Assembly: GCA_963716865.1 (NCBI GenBank)
Contig: CAVQUF010000004.1
Location: forward strand, 62,001-126,000
Direction: 5' to 3'
Length of the DNA stretch: 64,000 bases
Source of the DNA: AC-32 sp963716865
Lineage (GTDB): Bacteria > Actinomycetota > Thermoleophilia > Gaiellales > Gaiellaceae
Both the position numbers and the translations under genes were made by a program. The notes beneath the pieces are model-generated. The model was not told the DNA's origin and searched no databases. It saw only the letters and a list, made by a program, of their open reading frames with translations. This document shows, in pieces, positions 35,010 through 43,809 of the stretch. The first letter of the stretch is position 1. The number at the start of each line of letters is the position of its first letter.

Positions 35010-37052
35010 CTACGCGGCCAGCTCGCGCTCGCCGAAGACGCGCTCGACCTCGTCGGTCAGCGGGCCCTCGTAGTCGACCAGGTCTTCCGCCGCCGCCCTC
35101 GCCCGCTCCAGCAGCGGGCGGTCGGCTCGCCAGTGGACGAAGCGGAGGTCGGAGAGCCCCGACTGGCGCGTGCCGAGGAGCTGGCCCTCGCCGCGCAGCT
35201 CCAGGTCCCGCTCCGCCAGCTCGAAGCCGTCCGTCGAGTCGACCAGCGCCTGCAGACGCTCCTGCGCGTTGTCGGTCAGCTCCTCGCGCGGCCGCGAGAT
35301 CAACAGGCAGTACGACTGCTCGGCCCCGCGCCCGACCCGCCCACGGAGCTGGTGCAGCTGCGCGAGGCCGAAGCGGTCGGCCTCCTGGACGATCATGATC
35401 GTCGCGTTCGGGACGTCGACGCCGACCTCGATCACCGTCGTCGCGACGAGCACGTCCAGCTCGCGCGCATTGAAGCGGGCCATCAGCTCGCGCCGCTCGA
35501 CCGGTCGCAGGCGACCGTGGAGAAGCCCGACGCGATAGCGGCGCAGCTCGGCGCGCTGGAGCCGCTCGGCCTCGGCCTCGGCCGCTCTCGCCTGCGAGGT
35601 CTCGGACTCCTCGATCAGCGGGCAGACGACGTAGGCCTGGCGCCCGGCGTCGAGGTGCTTACAGAGCCGCGTGTACGCCGCTGACGACCGCTCGGCCGTC
35701 ACCCACGAGGTCACGATCGGCTTCCGCTCCGCAGGCGGCTTCGCGATCTCGGTCACCTGCAGGTCGCCGTAGAGCGTCAGCGCGAGCGTCCGCGGAATCG
35801 GCGTCGCGGTCATGTGGAGGACGTGTGGCGTGCGCCCCTCGACGAGCGCGCGGCGCTGCTCGACTCCGAAGCGGTGCTGCTCGTCGACGACCGCGACCGC
35901 GAGGTCTCGCAGCTCCACGCCCTCCTGGATCAGCGCATGCGTGCCGACGACGATCCGCGCCTCCTCGACGTCGGACTTGACCGAGCGCGTGAGGAGCGCG
36001 ACCGGGACGCCGAGCTCGGCGCAGAGCGGCTCGACCGTCAGGAAGTGCTGCTCGGCGAGCGTCTCCGTCGGCGCCATCAGCGCGCCCCGGAGCCCGGCCT
36101 CGACAGCCCGTAGCAGCGCATAGAGCGCGACGACGGTCTTGCCCGCGCCCACGTCGCCCTGCAGGAGCCGCTGCATCGGCACCTCCCGCGCGAGGTCGCG
36201 GTCGATCTCGGCGATCGCGTGCTCCTGGTCGGGCGTCAGCTCGAACGGGAGCAGGCCGCGGTAGCTTGCGACGATCTCGCCGGGGGCGCCCAGCGCGGGC
36301 GCGACCTCCGCCTCGCGGCCCGCCCGCGCGCGCGCCAGGCCGACCTGGAGCACGAGCAGCTCGTCGAACGCGAGCCGCTTCCGGCCCGCCTCGCCCTCCT
36401 CCAGCGAGCCCGGACGGTGCAGCGCGACGAGCGCGTCGGCGCGCAGCGGCAGCCCCTCGCGGACCTTCAGCTCGGCCGGGAGCGGGTCCGGCACGTCGCG
36501 CGCGTGCGGCAGAACGAGCTCGACGAGCGCACGGAGCCGCTTGGGCGTCACCTCCTCGCTCGCCGGGTAGACCGGCGCGAAGTCGGCCGTCGCGGAGACG
36601 CCGTTCAGGTCGTACGAGCGCACCTGGAAGCCGTTCCGCTTCAGCTGGCCGCGCAGGCGCACGCGCGTGCCGGGCTGCAGCCGCTCCGCCAGCCAGGCCT
36701 GGTTGAACCACACCGCCGTGATCTCGTCGCTCGCGTCCGCGACCCGCGCCTGAACGATCGCCAGATTCCGCCGCGGCCGGCGTACCGACACGCGCCGGAT
36801 CTCGCCGGCAATCGTCGCCTCCTCGCCGGCCAGGAGATCGGCGATCGCCCGCTCCGGAACAGCCGTCTCGTAGCGGTGCGGCGCGTACAGCAGCAGGTCG
36901 CCGACGCTGCGCAGGCCGAGCTTGGCGAGCTTCTTCATCAGCGCGGGCCCGACGCCCGCGAGGTTCTCGAGCGAGCGGTCGAGCGCCTCCGGCCGAGAGG
37001 TCGAGCGAAGCGGCGGCCACTCGCCGGGCCGGTCCAGGCCGGCAAAGCCCAC
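35010..37052 (-). CDS. recG: ATP-dependent DNA helicase RecG
   Basis: 680-residue helicase that reverses stalled forks and branch-migrates Holliday junctions. N-terminal wedge/OB domain with SLENLAGVGPALMKKLAKLG; helicase motifs GDVGAGKTVVALYA, VDEQHRFGVEQR, HMTATPIPRTLALT and the C-terminal GRVGRGAEQSYCLLI are intact. GTG 37052 chosen by expected length; no clear ribosome site is visible and the in-frame extension upstream is not convincing. Confidence 0.94.
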   Translation of the reverse strand: MGFAGLDRPGEWPPLRSTSRPEALDRSLENLAGVGPALMKKLAKLGLRSVGDLLLYAPHRYETAVPERAIADLLAGEEATIAGEIRRVSVRRPRRNLAIVQARVADASDEITAVWFNQAWLAERLQPGTRVRLRGQLKRNGFQVRSYDLNGVSATADFAPVYPASEEVTPKRLRALVELVLPHARDVPDPLPAELKVREGLPLRADALVALHRPGSLEEGEAGRKRLAFDELLVLQVGLARARAGREAEVAPALGAPGEIVASYRGLLPFELTPDQEHAIAEIDRDLAREVPMQRLLQGDVGAGKTVVALYALLRAVEAGLRGALMAPTETLAEQHFLTVEPLCAELGVPVALLTRSVKSDVEEARIVVGTHALIQEGVELRDLAVAVVDEQHRFGVEQRRALVEGRTPHVLHMTATPIPRTLALTLYGDLQVTEIAKPPAERKPIVTSWVTAERSSAAYTRLCKHLDAGRQAYVVCPLIEESETSQARAAEAEAERLQRAELRRYRVGLLHGRLRPVERRELMARFNARELDVLVATTVIEVGVDVPNATIMIVQEADRFGLAQLHQLRGRVGRGAEQSYCLLISRPREELTDNAQERLQALVDSTDGFELAERDLELRGEGQLLGTRQSGLSDLRFVHWRADRPLLERARAAAEDLVDYEGPLTDEVERVFGERELAA

Positions 37053-37257
37053 CGGGAGGCTCGGTGATCGCGGCGCTGCCAGAGCCGTCGAGTATAGGAG
37101 CCGTCGCCGACGCTGCGGCCGTCCCGCTTTCGGGTGATTGGCGCGAGCCGGCGCAAGTTTTTCGACCGGCAACACTCCTGCGGTCCGGACCCCCACCTTC
37201 TCGATCGCACCGGATCCGAACCGCGATGTGCCGAACCTTGGTGCGGCCCTAGCCCGC

Positions 37258-37280
37258 GCTTAACCCGTCGGCTCATACCG
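37258..37280 (+). promoter_or_regulatory. Candidate regulatory motif upstream of the ApbE operon
   Basis: GCTTAACC (37258-37265) followed by GGCTCATACCG resembles GCTTAACC/GGCTTGCCG at 29000. It lies 43 bp before the first start codon of the operon, in the 255-bp divergent gap with recG. Shared control with the two-component cassette is inferred from this similarity only. Confidence 0.3.
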
Positions 37281-37307
37281 TGGGATCGATCCCCAAGGAG
37301 GACCCCC

Positions 37308-37715
37308 ATGGCCCGCACACACGCAGTGATTCTCTCGCTCTTCCTCGGCTTCGCCGCCGGCGCCGGAGCGCTCGCTGCCGTTCAGACCGCCCACCTCGGG
37401 CAGTCGTCGGCCACAGCGAGCGCCTCGAAGACCCAGGCCGGCGCGCTCCGCACTCGGACGGAGCTGCTCGACCGCCAGCAGGCCGCACTCAGGCGCGTCT
37501 TGGCGAAGCAGCCGCCGAAGCTCCCGAGGGTTCCGAAGTTCGCCCCCGTCGTGGCTCCTCCGGCTCCGCAGCCGGCCGCGCCGATATCTACTCCGGCCTC
37601 GGCTACGGCCCCACGCGTCCGTTACGTCAGGCCTGCTCCCATCGTCGTCGTCAAACACCGGTCGCACGGCGACGACCAGGGCGAGCACGAGCACGAAGGC
37701 GGCGGCGATGACTAA
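37308..37715 (+). CDS. Membrane-anchored Pro-rich protein with acidic His tail
   Basis: 135-residue protein of no known family. N-terminal hydrophobic anchor or signal (AVILSLFLGFAAGAGALAAV), then a helical stretch (TRTELLDRQQAALRRVLAK), a Pro/Ala-rich stalk (PVVAPPAPQPAAP) and an end rich in His, Glu and Asp (KHRSHGDDQGEHEHEGGGDD). Start ATG 37308 with AAGGAGG. First gene of a six-gene overlapping operon leading to ApbE and ferredoxin genes; overlaps the next gene by 8 nt. The tail resembles the proteins around the two-component system. May bind metal or serve as an extracytoplasmic partner (inference). Confidence 0.75.
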   Translation: MARTHAVILSLFLGFAAGAGALAAVQTAHLGQSSATASASKTQAGALRTRTELLDRQQAALRRVLAKQPPKLPRVPKFAPVVAPPAPQPAAPISTPASATAPRVRYVRPAPIVVVKHRSHGDDQGEHEHEGGGDD

Positions 37716-38121
37716 CCACGTCGTTCGCCTCTATGCCTTGGCGGCTGCCCTCCTCGTCTTCTTCCTGACCTGGGCGGCGATCGCAGCTCGTCCCTGGGCG
37801 AGCCACACGAGCGCCAAGGCGGATCCGCGCTGGGCCGCGCTGGCCACGCGGGAGCAGCGGCTCCGCCACGACGCGATCGCCGTCCGACGAGTCGTCGACC
37901 GGCGCTGGCGCGTCTACCGCGTCCAGCTCGCCGCGCGCAAGCGAGAGATCGCGTCGGCCCTGCGGCGGCACCAGCAGGCGCTTGCGTCGGCCCGCGCCGC
38001 GGCGGCCGCGGTGAGCGCGACGTCCTCGTACTCCTCACCCTCGTACGCCGGGTCGTCTTCGGCCGCGCCCTCGGTGCGCGTCGTGACGCTTCCGCCGGTG
38101 ACGATCACGAGGACGTCATGA
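37708..38121 (+). CDS. Membrane-anchored basic helical protein
   Basis: 137-residue protein of no recognised family. One transmembrane segment (LYALAAALLVFFLTWAAIAA, about 8-28), an extracytoplasmic Arg/Ala-rich amphipathic helix (about 40-100: REQRLRHDAIAVRRVVDRRW...RKREIASALRRHQQALASARAAAAAV) and a Ser/Tyr/Thr-rich end. Its stop overlaps the apbE start (ATGA), so expression is tightly linked to apbE. No FMN-binding motif is visible. A structural or docking role is plausible but unproven. Confidence 0.72.
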   Translation: MTNHVVRLYALAAALLVFFLTWAAIAARPWASHTSAKADPRWAALATREQRLRHDAIAVRRVVDRRWRVYRVQLAARKREIASALRRHQQALASARAAAAAVSATSSYSSPSYAGSSSAAPSVRVVTLPPVTITRTS

Positions 38122-38993
38122 TCCTCCGTCGCAGCTTCCGCGCGATGGGCACGGACGTCGAGCTCTTCCTCGTCGCAGAGCGAGGCTCGCTTGCGGAGGC
38201 CGTGCTCGAGGGCGCCGAGCGGGAGTTCGAGCGGCTCGAGGCGCTGCTCTCGCGCTTCCGTGCCGACTCCGAGCTCTCGGCGCTGAACCGACTGGGCCGG
38301 ATCCATGCGGGCGAGGATCTGCTGACGGTCGTCGAGCTCGCCCTGGAGGCGCGGGAGCGGACAGCGGGTCGATTCGACCCGACCGTCCACGACGCGCTGG
38401 TCGCGGCCGGTTACGACCGCACCTTCGCCGAGGTCGCGCCCGACGGCCCTTCGGCACCTCCCGCCGGTCGCTGCGGAGGCGCCGTGACCGTCGACCGCGC
38501 CCACGGGACGATCGCGCTCGAGCAGGGCGTCCACATCGATCTCGGCGGGATCGGCAAGGGCTACGCGGTCGACCGCGCCGCGACGATCCTCTCCGAGGCC
38601 GGCCCGGCACTCGTCGACGCGGGCGGCGACATCGCCGCCGTCGGGCGCCCGGACGCGCTCGGCTGGCGCATCGGCGTGGAGACGAGCGACGGGACGATCG
38701 CGCTGGCCCTCGAGGACGGCGCGCTCGCGACGTCCGGCCGGGACCGACGCCGCTGGCGCCGCGACGGCGAGGAACGGCACCACGTGATCGACCCGGCCAC
38801 CGGCCGCCCCGGCGCGACCGACCTGCTGCGCGTGACCGTTGTCGCGTCGACCGCCGTCGAGGCCGAAGTGCTCGCGAAGGCGTTGTTCCTCGCCGGCGAG
38901 AAGGAAGGCGCGGCCGAAGCCGAGGAATTGCGCGTGCCGTGCATCCTGGTCACGGCCGACGGTCGCACGGTGATGGCGGGAGGCATCGCGTGA
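38118..38993 (+). CDS. apbE: ApbE-family FAD:protein FMN transferase
   Basis: 291-residue flavin transferase that covalently attaches FMN to Thr/Ser of target proteins, using FAD and Mg. Hallmarks: FRAMGTDVELFL start, LSRFRADSELSALNR, IDLGGIGKGYAVDRA (FAD/Mg site), LVDAGGDIAAVG and HHVIDPATGRP. No signal peptide is obvious, although many ApbEs are exported. The typical substrate domain (FMN_bind with S/T-G-A-T) is not encoded in this operon. Confidence 0.93.
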   Translation: MILRRSFRAMGTDVELFLVAERGSLAEAVLEGAEREFERLEALLSRFRADSELSALNRLGRIHAGEDLLTVVELALEARERTAGRFDPTVHDALVAAGYDRTFAEVAPDGPSAPPAGRCGGAVTVDRAHGTIALEQGVHIDLGGIGKGYAVDRAATILSEAGPALVDAGGDIAAVGRPDALGWRIGVETSDGTIALALEDGALATSGRDRRRWRRDGEERHHVIDPATGRPGATDLLRVTVVASTAVEAEVLAKALFLAGEKEGAAEAEELRVPCILVTADGRTVMAGGIA

Positions 38994-39595
38994 AGGACCC
39001 GACGTTCTGGATCCTCGCCCGTGCTGCCGGGTTCACGGCATACGCGTTGCTGACCATGTCCGTGCTCGCGGGCCTCGTCGTGAAGTCGAAGCCGCTCGGC
39101 AAGGCCGTGCGGCAGCCGACCGTGGTCGACCTGCACCGCTTCCTGGCGCTGCTCGGTCTGGGCGCGCTCGGGCTCCACGGCGTCGCGCTCGTGCTCGACT
39201 CCACCGTGAAGATCACGCCCGCGGCGCTTCTCGTGCCGGGCCTCGCGCCCTACCGACCACTCTGGACCGCGTTCGGAGTCCTGGCCGCGGAGCTGATGGT
39301 GCTCGTCTACGTCTCGTTCGCGCTGCGTCGCTGGATCGGCGCGCGGAACTGGCGGCGGCTGCACTGGGCGACGTACGCGATCTTCGCCGCCGCGACCGTT
39401 CACGGCCTCGCCGCCGGCACCGACTCGACCCACCCCTGGGCGATCTGGCTCTACACCGGCGCGGTCGGCGGAGTCGCCGCCGGCACCGCGTGGCGCGTCC
39501 TCACCGCCGCTCCCGCCCGGGCCGCGACCGCCCGCGCTCCTCGCGCTTCTTCGATCCCCGCAACAGAGACATCCACAGGAGGTACACCGAGATGA
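38990..39595 (+). CDS. Ferric-reductase-like transmembrane haem protein
   Basis: 201-residue membrane protein with about five or six hydrophobic helices, of the ferric reductase-like/YedZ (MsrQ) type. Two His pairs, His49/His63 and His125/His138, with 13-14 residue spacing on two helices are placed to bind two b haems across the membrane (LHRFLALLGLGALGLHG and RLHWATYAIFAAATVHG). No FAD/NADPH domain is fused, so electrons must come from another protein, most simply the ferredoxin and reductase encoded next. GTG 38990 overlaps the apbE stop. Confidence 0.85.
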   Translation: MKDPTFWILARAAGFTAYALLTMSVLAGLVVKSKPLGKAVRQPTVVDLHRFLALLGLGALGLHGVALVLDSTVKITPAALLVPGLAPYRPLWTAFGVLAAELMVLVYVSFALRRWIGARNWRRLHWATYAIFAAATVHGLAAGTDSTHPWAIWLYTGAVGGVAAGTAWRVLTAAPARAATARAPRASSIPATETSTGGTPR

Positions 39596-39798
39596 GCACC
39601 TACCGCATCCACATCGACCGTTCGCTCTGCAGCGGCTTCGGCTCCTGCGCGGAGCTCGCTCCGCAGGCATTCGAGGTCGGCGCGGACGGCATCGCGACGG
39701 TCCTCGTCGGCGAGACCGACGACCCCGAGGTCATAGAGGCAGCCGGAACCTGCCCGATGGGCGCGATCACCGTCGAGGCGGTCGAGGAGGCCGCGTGA
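39592..39798 (+). CDS. Small ferredoxin (3Fe-4S type)
   Basis: 68-residue acidic ferredoxin. Cys13, Cys19 and Cys54 (LCSGFGSC and TCPMGAI) give the three-Cys pattern of 3Fe-4S ferredoxins with a non-Cys residue at the usual fourth position, as in actinobacterial P450-partner ferredoxins. ATG 39592 with AGGAGGT upstream; overlaps both neighbours by 4 nt. No P450 gene is nearby, so its likely partners are the reductase after it and the haem protein before it. Confidence 0.9.
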   Translation: MSTYRIHIDRSLCSGFGSCAELAPQAFEVGADGIATVLVGETDDPEVIEAAGTCPMGAITVEAVEEAA

Positions 39799-40973
39799 CC
39801 TCGCCGGAGCGAGTCGTCGTCGTCGGGGCCGGCCTCGCCGGCGCCCGCTCCGCGGAGACATTGCGCGCTCTCGGTTTCGAGGGCGAGCTTCTCCTGGTCG
39901 GCGCCGAGCCTGTTCCCCCGTATGAGCGCCCGGCCCTCTCGAAGGAGCACCTGGCGGGCGTGCGCGACGCCGCGTCGCTGGAGCTGCGCCCGCGCTCGTT
40001 CTGGGAAGAGAAGGGCATCGAGCTGCTGCTCGGTCGACGGGTGACGGCCGTCGATCCCGTCTCGCGAGTCGTGCGCACGGATGCCGGCCACGAGCTTCGC
40101 TGGGACGCACTCGTGCTCGCGACCGGCGCGAGCCCGCGCGTTCTTCCCGGCTGGGACGGCCCAGGCGTCCACACCCTCCGGACGCTCGACGATGCGGCTG
40201 CGCTGCGACGCGACCTCCACCACGGGGCGCGGGTCGCCGTCGTCGGCGCCGGCTTCGTGGGGACGGAGGTCGCATCGACCGCTTCGGCGCTCGGCGCCTC
40301 GGTCGTGCTCGTCGACGTGACAGCCACGCCTCTCGAGCGGGTGCTCGGCCCCGAGGTCGGCGCCACGCTCGCTGCACGGTATGCCGACGCCGATGTCGAC
40401 CTGCGCCTGGGTGTGGGCGTCGAGCGCCTCGAGCGGAGCTCCGGCGGCCGACCGCGGGCACTCGTGCTCGCGGACGGGACAACGGTGCCGGCCGAGGCTG
40501 TCGTCCTCGCCGTGGGCGTCCAGCCGGAAGCCGCTGGCCTCGCCGCGGCGGACAAGAACGGAATCCCCACCGACGCCTGTGGCCGGACAGGGGTCCCTCG
40601 GATCTTCGCCGCCGGCGACGTCGCAGCCGCCTGGCACCCCCTCCTCCGGCGGCGACTGCGCGTCGAGCACTGGACCAGCGCCGCCGGACAGGGCGCTGCG
40701 GTCGCGCACGCGATCCTGGGCGACGAGCGGCCGCATGCTGCCCTGCCGTACTTCTGGTCGGATCAGTTCGGCCTCCGGCTTCAGTACGTCGGCCACGCCG
40801 AGGAGTGGGCGAAGGTCGAGATCGATGGGGGCCCGGGCTCGCTCGTCGCGCGCTACCGGGACGAAGCAGGAACGACCGTCGCTGCGCTTGCGATCAACCG
40901 CCCCGCCGAGGTCGGCCGGCTGCGCACCGAGCTAACTGCCGCCCTGGAGCAGACGCATGCAATCGCCGCCTAG
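39795..40973 (+). CDS. FAD-dependent ferredoxin reductase
   Basis: 392-residue NAD(P)H:ferredoxin reductase of the rhodocoxin/putidaredoxin reductase class. FAD site VVVGAGLAGARSAETL, NAD(P) site VAVVGAGFVGTEVAS, and the second FAD motif IFAAGDVAAAWHP; a C-terminal reductase domain follows. GTG 39795 overlaps the ferredoxin stop. Likely passes electrons from NAD(P)H to the ferredoxin. Its end overlaps the convergent degV gene by 4 nt. Confidence 0.92.
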   Translation: MTSPERVVVVGAGLAGARSAETLRALGFEGELLLVGAEPVPPYERPALSKEHLAGVRDAASLELRPRSFWEEKGIELLLGRRVTAVDPVSRVVRTDAGHELRWDALVLATGASPRVLPGWDGPGVHTLRTLDDAAALRRDLHHGARVAVVGAGFVGTEVASTASALGASVVLVDVTATPLERVLGPEVGATLAARYADADVDLRLGVGVERLERSSGGRPRALVLADGTTVPAEAVVLAVGVQPEAAGLAAADKNGIPTDACGRTGVPRIFAAGDVAAAWHPLLRRRLRVEHWTSAAGQGAAVAHAILGDERPHAALPYFWSDQFGLRLQYVGHAEEWAKVEIDGGPGSLVARYRDEAGTTVAALAINRPAEVGRLRTELTAALEQTHAIAA

Positions 40974-41830
40974 CCGTCGTCGAACCAGAAGAAACCGATC
41001 GTCCCGGGGCCGGCGTGGGCGCCCACGACGGGACCGAGCGTCGTCACGAGCTCGAGGTCGGCAGCCGGTCGCGTGTGCCGCACCATCTCTGCCAGCGCCT
41101 CGGCCCGCTCCGGCGCCTCCGCGTGGGCGATGCCGACCCGCAGCGTCTCGGAGTCGTTCGTGCCGCTCTCGAAGGCCGACGCGAACTCGAGGAACGCCTT
41201 CTTGTTCCCGCGCACACGCTTGACCGGCACGACCTCGCCCTCCTTGATCGTGAGGATCGGCTTGATGTTGAGCAGCTCGCCTGCCCACGCGCGGGCGCGG
41301 CCGATCCGGCCACCCCGGGCCAGGTACTCGAACGTGTCCACGGTGAAGAGGAGGCCCGCCTCGGCGCGGAAGCGCTCGACGAGCGCGTCCACCTCCTCGT
41401 CGGTCGTGCCGCGCTCGAGGCGGCGCTGGATCGCGAGCCCGAGCATCGCGGTCGCGGCGGAGGCGCTCTCGGTGTCGATCGTGCGGACGCGGTCGTCGCC
41501 CAGCAGGCCGGCCGCCGTGCGCGCGCTCTCGATCGTGCCCGAGAGCTTGCCCGCGATGTGGAGCGAGAGAATCCGCTCGTAGCCGGAGAGCTCCTCGTAC
41601 GCCGCCAGGAAGTCGCCCGGGGTCGGCTGGGAGGTCGTCGGCGTCTGCTCGGCCTCCCGCAGCCGGGCGTAGAACGCGTCAGGCGCGAGCTCGACGTAGT
41701 CGCGGAAGCTCTCGTCGCCGAAGCGGACGTAGAGCGGCACGATCCGCCAGTTCTGGAACCGCTCGGGAGCCTCGGGGAAGTCGGCGGTCGAGTCGACGAC
41801 GATCGCCGCGTTCTCGGCCGTCAGCCTCAC
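40970..41830 (-). CDS. DegV-family fatty acid-binding protein (FakB-like)
   Basis: 286-residue DegV protein that holds a fatty acid for phosphorylation by FakA. IVVDSTADFP start, TSQPTPGDFLAAYEEL, SLHIAGKLSGTIESAR and FTVDTFEYLARGGRIGRA are family motifs that line the lipid pocket. GTG 41830 shares its first base with the stop of the receiver gene upstream. In one operon with the kinase subunit FakA at 42223. Confidence 0.91.
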   Translation of the reverse strand: MRLTAENAAIVVDSTADFPEAPERFQNWRIVPLYVRFGDESFRDYVELAPDAFYARLREAEQTPTTSQPTPGDFLAAYEELSGYERILSLHIAGKLSGTIESARTAAGLLGDDRVRTIDTESASAATAMLGLAIQRRLERGTTDEEVDALVERFRAEAGLLFTVDTFEYLARGGRIGRARAWAGELLNIKPILTIKEGEVVPVKRVRGNKKAFLEFASAFESGTNDSETLRVGIAHAEAPERAEALAEMVRHTRPAADLELVTTLGPVVGAHAGPGTIGFFWFDDG

Positions 41831-42213
41831 TAGGCAGCCGCCGGCCGCGAGGCCTCGCGAATCGCCGCGACGATCGCGTCGAGCCCGTCGTCCTTGCGCA
41901 GGAAGCCGACCGCCCCCGCCTCGAGGAGGGCGTCCCGCTCGCGCATGCTCGCCGAGGCGGTCAGGCAGACAACCGAGGTCTCCGGGCACGCCGCGAGGAC
42001 GGCGACTGTGGCCTGGACCCCGTCGAGGCCCGGCAGCCGATAGTCCATCAGGACGACGTCCGGCCGCAGCTCGGCCACGACCCCGGCAGCGTCCGCGCCG
42101 TCGGCAACGGAGGCGACGACGGACATGTCCTCCTGCAGTCCGAGCAGGAGCTCGAGCGCATCGCGAAAGACCTCGTTGTCCTCGACGAGGACGACCTGGA
42201 TCGGCGTGCTCAC
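41830..42213 (-). CDS. Stand-alone response-regulator receiver domain
   Basis: 127-residue receiver without any output domain. Acidic pair VEDNE, phospho-acceptor Asp57 (VVLMDYRLPGLDG), Thr85 and Lys107 (GFLRKDD) are all present, so it should be phosphorylated. Closest in style to NarL-type receivers. Sits between fakA and degV, overlapping degV by one base. No kinase gene is adjacent; it could modulate the fatty acid kinase or act as a phosphorelay intermediate. Confidence 0.88.
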   Translation of the reverse strand: MSTPIQVVLVEDNEVFRDALELLLGLQEDMSVVASVADGADAAGVVAELRPDVVLMDYRLPGLDGVQATVAVLAACPETSVVCLTASASMRERDALLEAGAVGFLRKDDGLDAIVAAIREASRPAAA

Positions 42214-42222
42214 GCGCCGACT

Positions 42223-43809
42223 CTACTCGGCAGAAAGGAGAAGCGGGTAGTGCGGCTGACCGCCTTCGTGGACGTCGATCTCCAGCTCGGGATGGCGCTC
42301 GGCGAGCTTGTCCAGAAGGCCGTCCAGGGGCGGTGCGCCCTCGCCGGTGAGCAGCGTGAGCAGGTCGCGAGGCTCGGCGAGCAGGCCCTCGGCGACCGCT
42401 CCCGCCACCTCCACGAAGCCGGGGCCCGCGGCGATTGCCTTCTCGTCCAGGAGGCCGAGGAACTCCCCTTCGCCTGCGGAGATCCCGTCGACCGCCGCGC
42501 TGCGCGAGGCGATCGTCACCTCGCCGGTGACGAGCCCGTCGAGCGCGGCACGCATCTCGGCCGCGTTGTCCTCGGCGGAGCGCTCGGCGTTGAACGCGAC
42601 GAGCGCCGCGAGACCGGCCTGGAGGGAGCGCGTCGGCACCACGTGGACGGGCCTGCCCGCCAGGCGTGCGGCCTGCTCGGCGGCCATGACGACGTTGGCG
42701 TTGTTCGGCAGGAGCACGATCTCCTCTGCCCCCGTCCCCTCCACAGCCGCGAGCAGGTCGGCAGTAGGCGGGTTCATCGTCTGGCCGCCCTCGACGATTC
42801 GTGCCGCGCCGAGGCTCTCGAACAGCCGCCGGTTTCCCTCCCCGGCTACGACCGCCACGACCGCGCTGATCGCCTCCGGGTCGGCGACCGCCTCGAGCAG
42901 CCGCTCCTCCCGCTGCTCGGTCTGGACGTGCATGTCGGCGATCTCAACCGCTTCGATCACACCGGCGGCGGTACCGAGCGAGAGCGCGGCCCCGGGGTCG
43001 TCGGTGTGGACGTGCACCCTGAGCGCGCCGGGGTCGCCGACGACGAGCAGCGAGTCGCCGAGCCGCTCGAGCTCGCGCTCCAGGGTCGTCGCGTCGAGAT
43101 CGGCACCCTCGATCACGAAGCTCGTGCAGTAGCGGAACTGCGACAGCTCCTGATGCACGGCCTCGATCGGCAGGTGCGGGGCGGGCGGGGTTTGCGAGAG
43201 CTCCTCTCCGGCGACCGCGGCCGCGAGACCGCGCACGAGCTCCAGGAGACCGGCGCCGCCCGCGTCGACCACGCCCGCCCGGCGGAGGACGTCGAGCTGC
43301 TCCTCGGTCTGCGCGACGGCCTCCTCGCCGCGCCGCACGAGAGCCGCGAGCAGCTCGGCGGGGTCGAGGTCGGGGGTGGCGCGAGCCTCCGCCTCCTCGG
43401 CGAGGGAGCGGATGACCGTCAGCATCGTCCCCTCGACGGGCTTGCGGACGGCACGGTACGCCTCGTCGCTTCCGGCCCGGAGCGCCCGTGCGATCGCCGC
43501 GGCGTCGACGGGCCCAGGCCGGCCGAGCTCCTCGGCGGCGCCGCGGACGATCTGCGACAGGATCACCCCCGAGTTGCCGCGCGCGCTCATCAGCGCCGCG
43601 CGGGTGACTTCGTGTGCCAGTTGCGCGCGGTCTGTCGTGTCCGAGGCCTCGAGAGCTTCGGCGATGCCCTGGACCGTGAGCGCGAGGTTCGTACCGGTGT
43701 CACCGTCGGGCACCGGGTAGACGTTGAGGTCGTCGATGCGCTGCCGGCTGCGCTCGACCGAGGCGCCGGCCGCGCGCACCAGCTCGCTGAGCGTTTCGAG
43801 CTCGCTCAC
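42223..43809 (-). CDS. Fatty acid kinase subunit FakA (DAK2/YloV type)
   Basis: 528-residue protein with an N-terminal DhaL/DAK2 nucleotide domain (LNVYPVPDGDTGTNLALT, metal/ATP site; SARGNSGVILSQIVRG) and a C-terminal YloV/DegV-like part ending LTLLTGEGAPPLDGLLDKL. Phosphorylates fatty acids presented by FakB-type DegV proteins, yielding acyl-phosphate for PlsX-type pathways. GTG 43809 overlaps the asp23 stop by 4 nt. Confidence 0.91.
   Translation of the reverse strand: MSELETLSELVRAAGASVERSRQRIDDLNVYPVPDGDTGTNLALTVQGIAEALEASDTTDRAQLAHEVTRAALMSARGNSGVILSQIVRGAAEELGRPGPVDAAAIARALRAGSDEAYRAVRKPVEGTMLTVIRSLAEEAEARATPDLDPAELLAALVRRGEEAVAQTEEQLDVLRRAGVVDAGGAGLLELVRGLAAAVAGEELSQTPPAPHLPIEAVHQELSQFRYCTSFVIEGADLDATTLERELERLGDSLLVVGDPGALRVHVHTDDPGAALSLGTAAGVIEAVEIADMHVQTEQREERLLEAVADPEAISAVVAVVAGEGNRRLFESLGAARIVEGGQTMNPPTADLLAAVEGTGAEEIVLLPNNANVVMAAEQAARLAGRPVHVVPTRSLQAGLAALVAFNAERSAEDNAAEMRAALDGLVTGEVTIASRSAAVDGISAGEGEFLGLLDEKAIAAGPGFVEVAGAVAEGLLAEPRDLLTLLTGEGAPPLDGLLDKLAERHPELEIDVHEGGQPHYPLLLSAE

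Noticed and set aside
37041..37075. GGCAAAGCCC with GGGAGGCTCGG at the recG start as another family B repeat
   Set aside because: Only a short part matches and no GGGGGAACC module is present; similarity is too weak.
39574..39595. C-terminal TSTGGT of the haem membrane protein resembling an ApbE flavinylation motif (S/T-G-A-T)
   Set aside because: The bases encoding TGGT form the AGGAGGT ribosome site of the ferredoxin gene; Ala is replaced by Gly, and the resemblance is probably coincidence.
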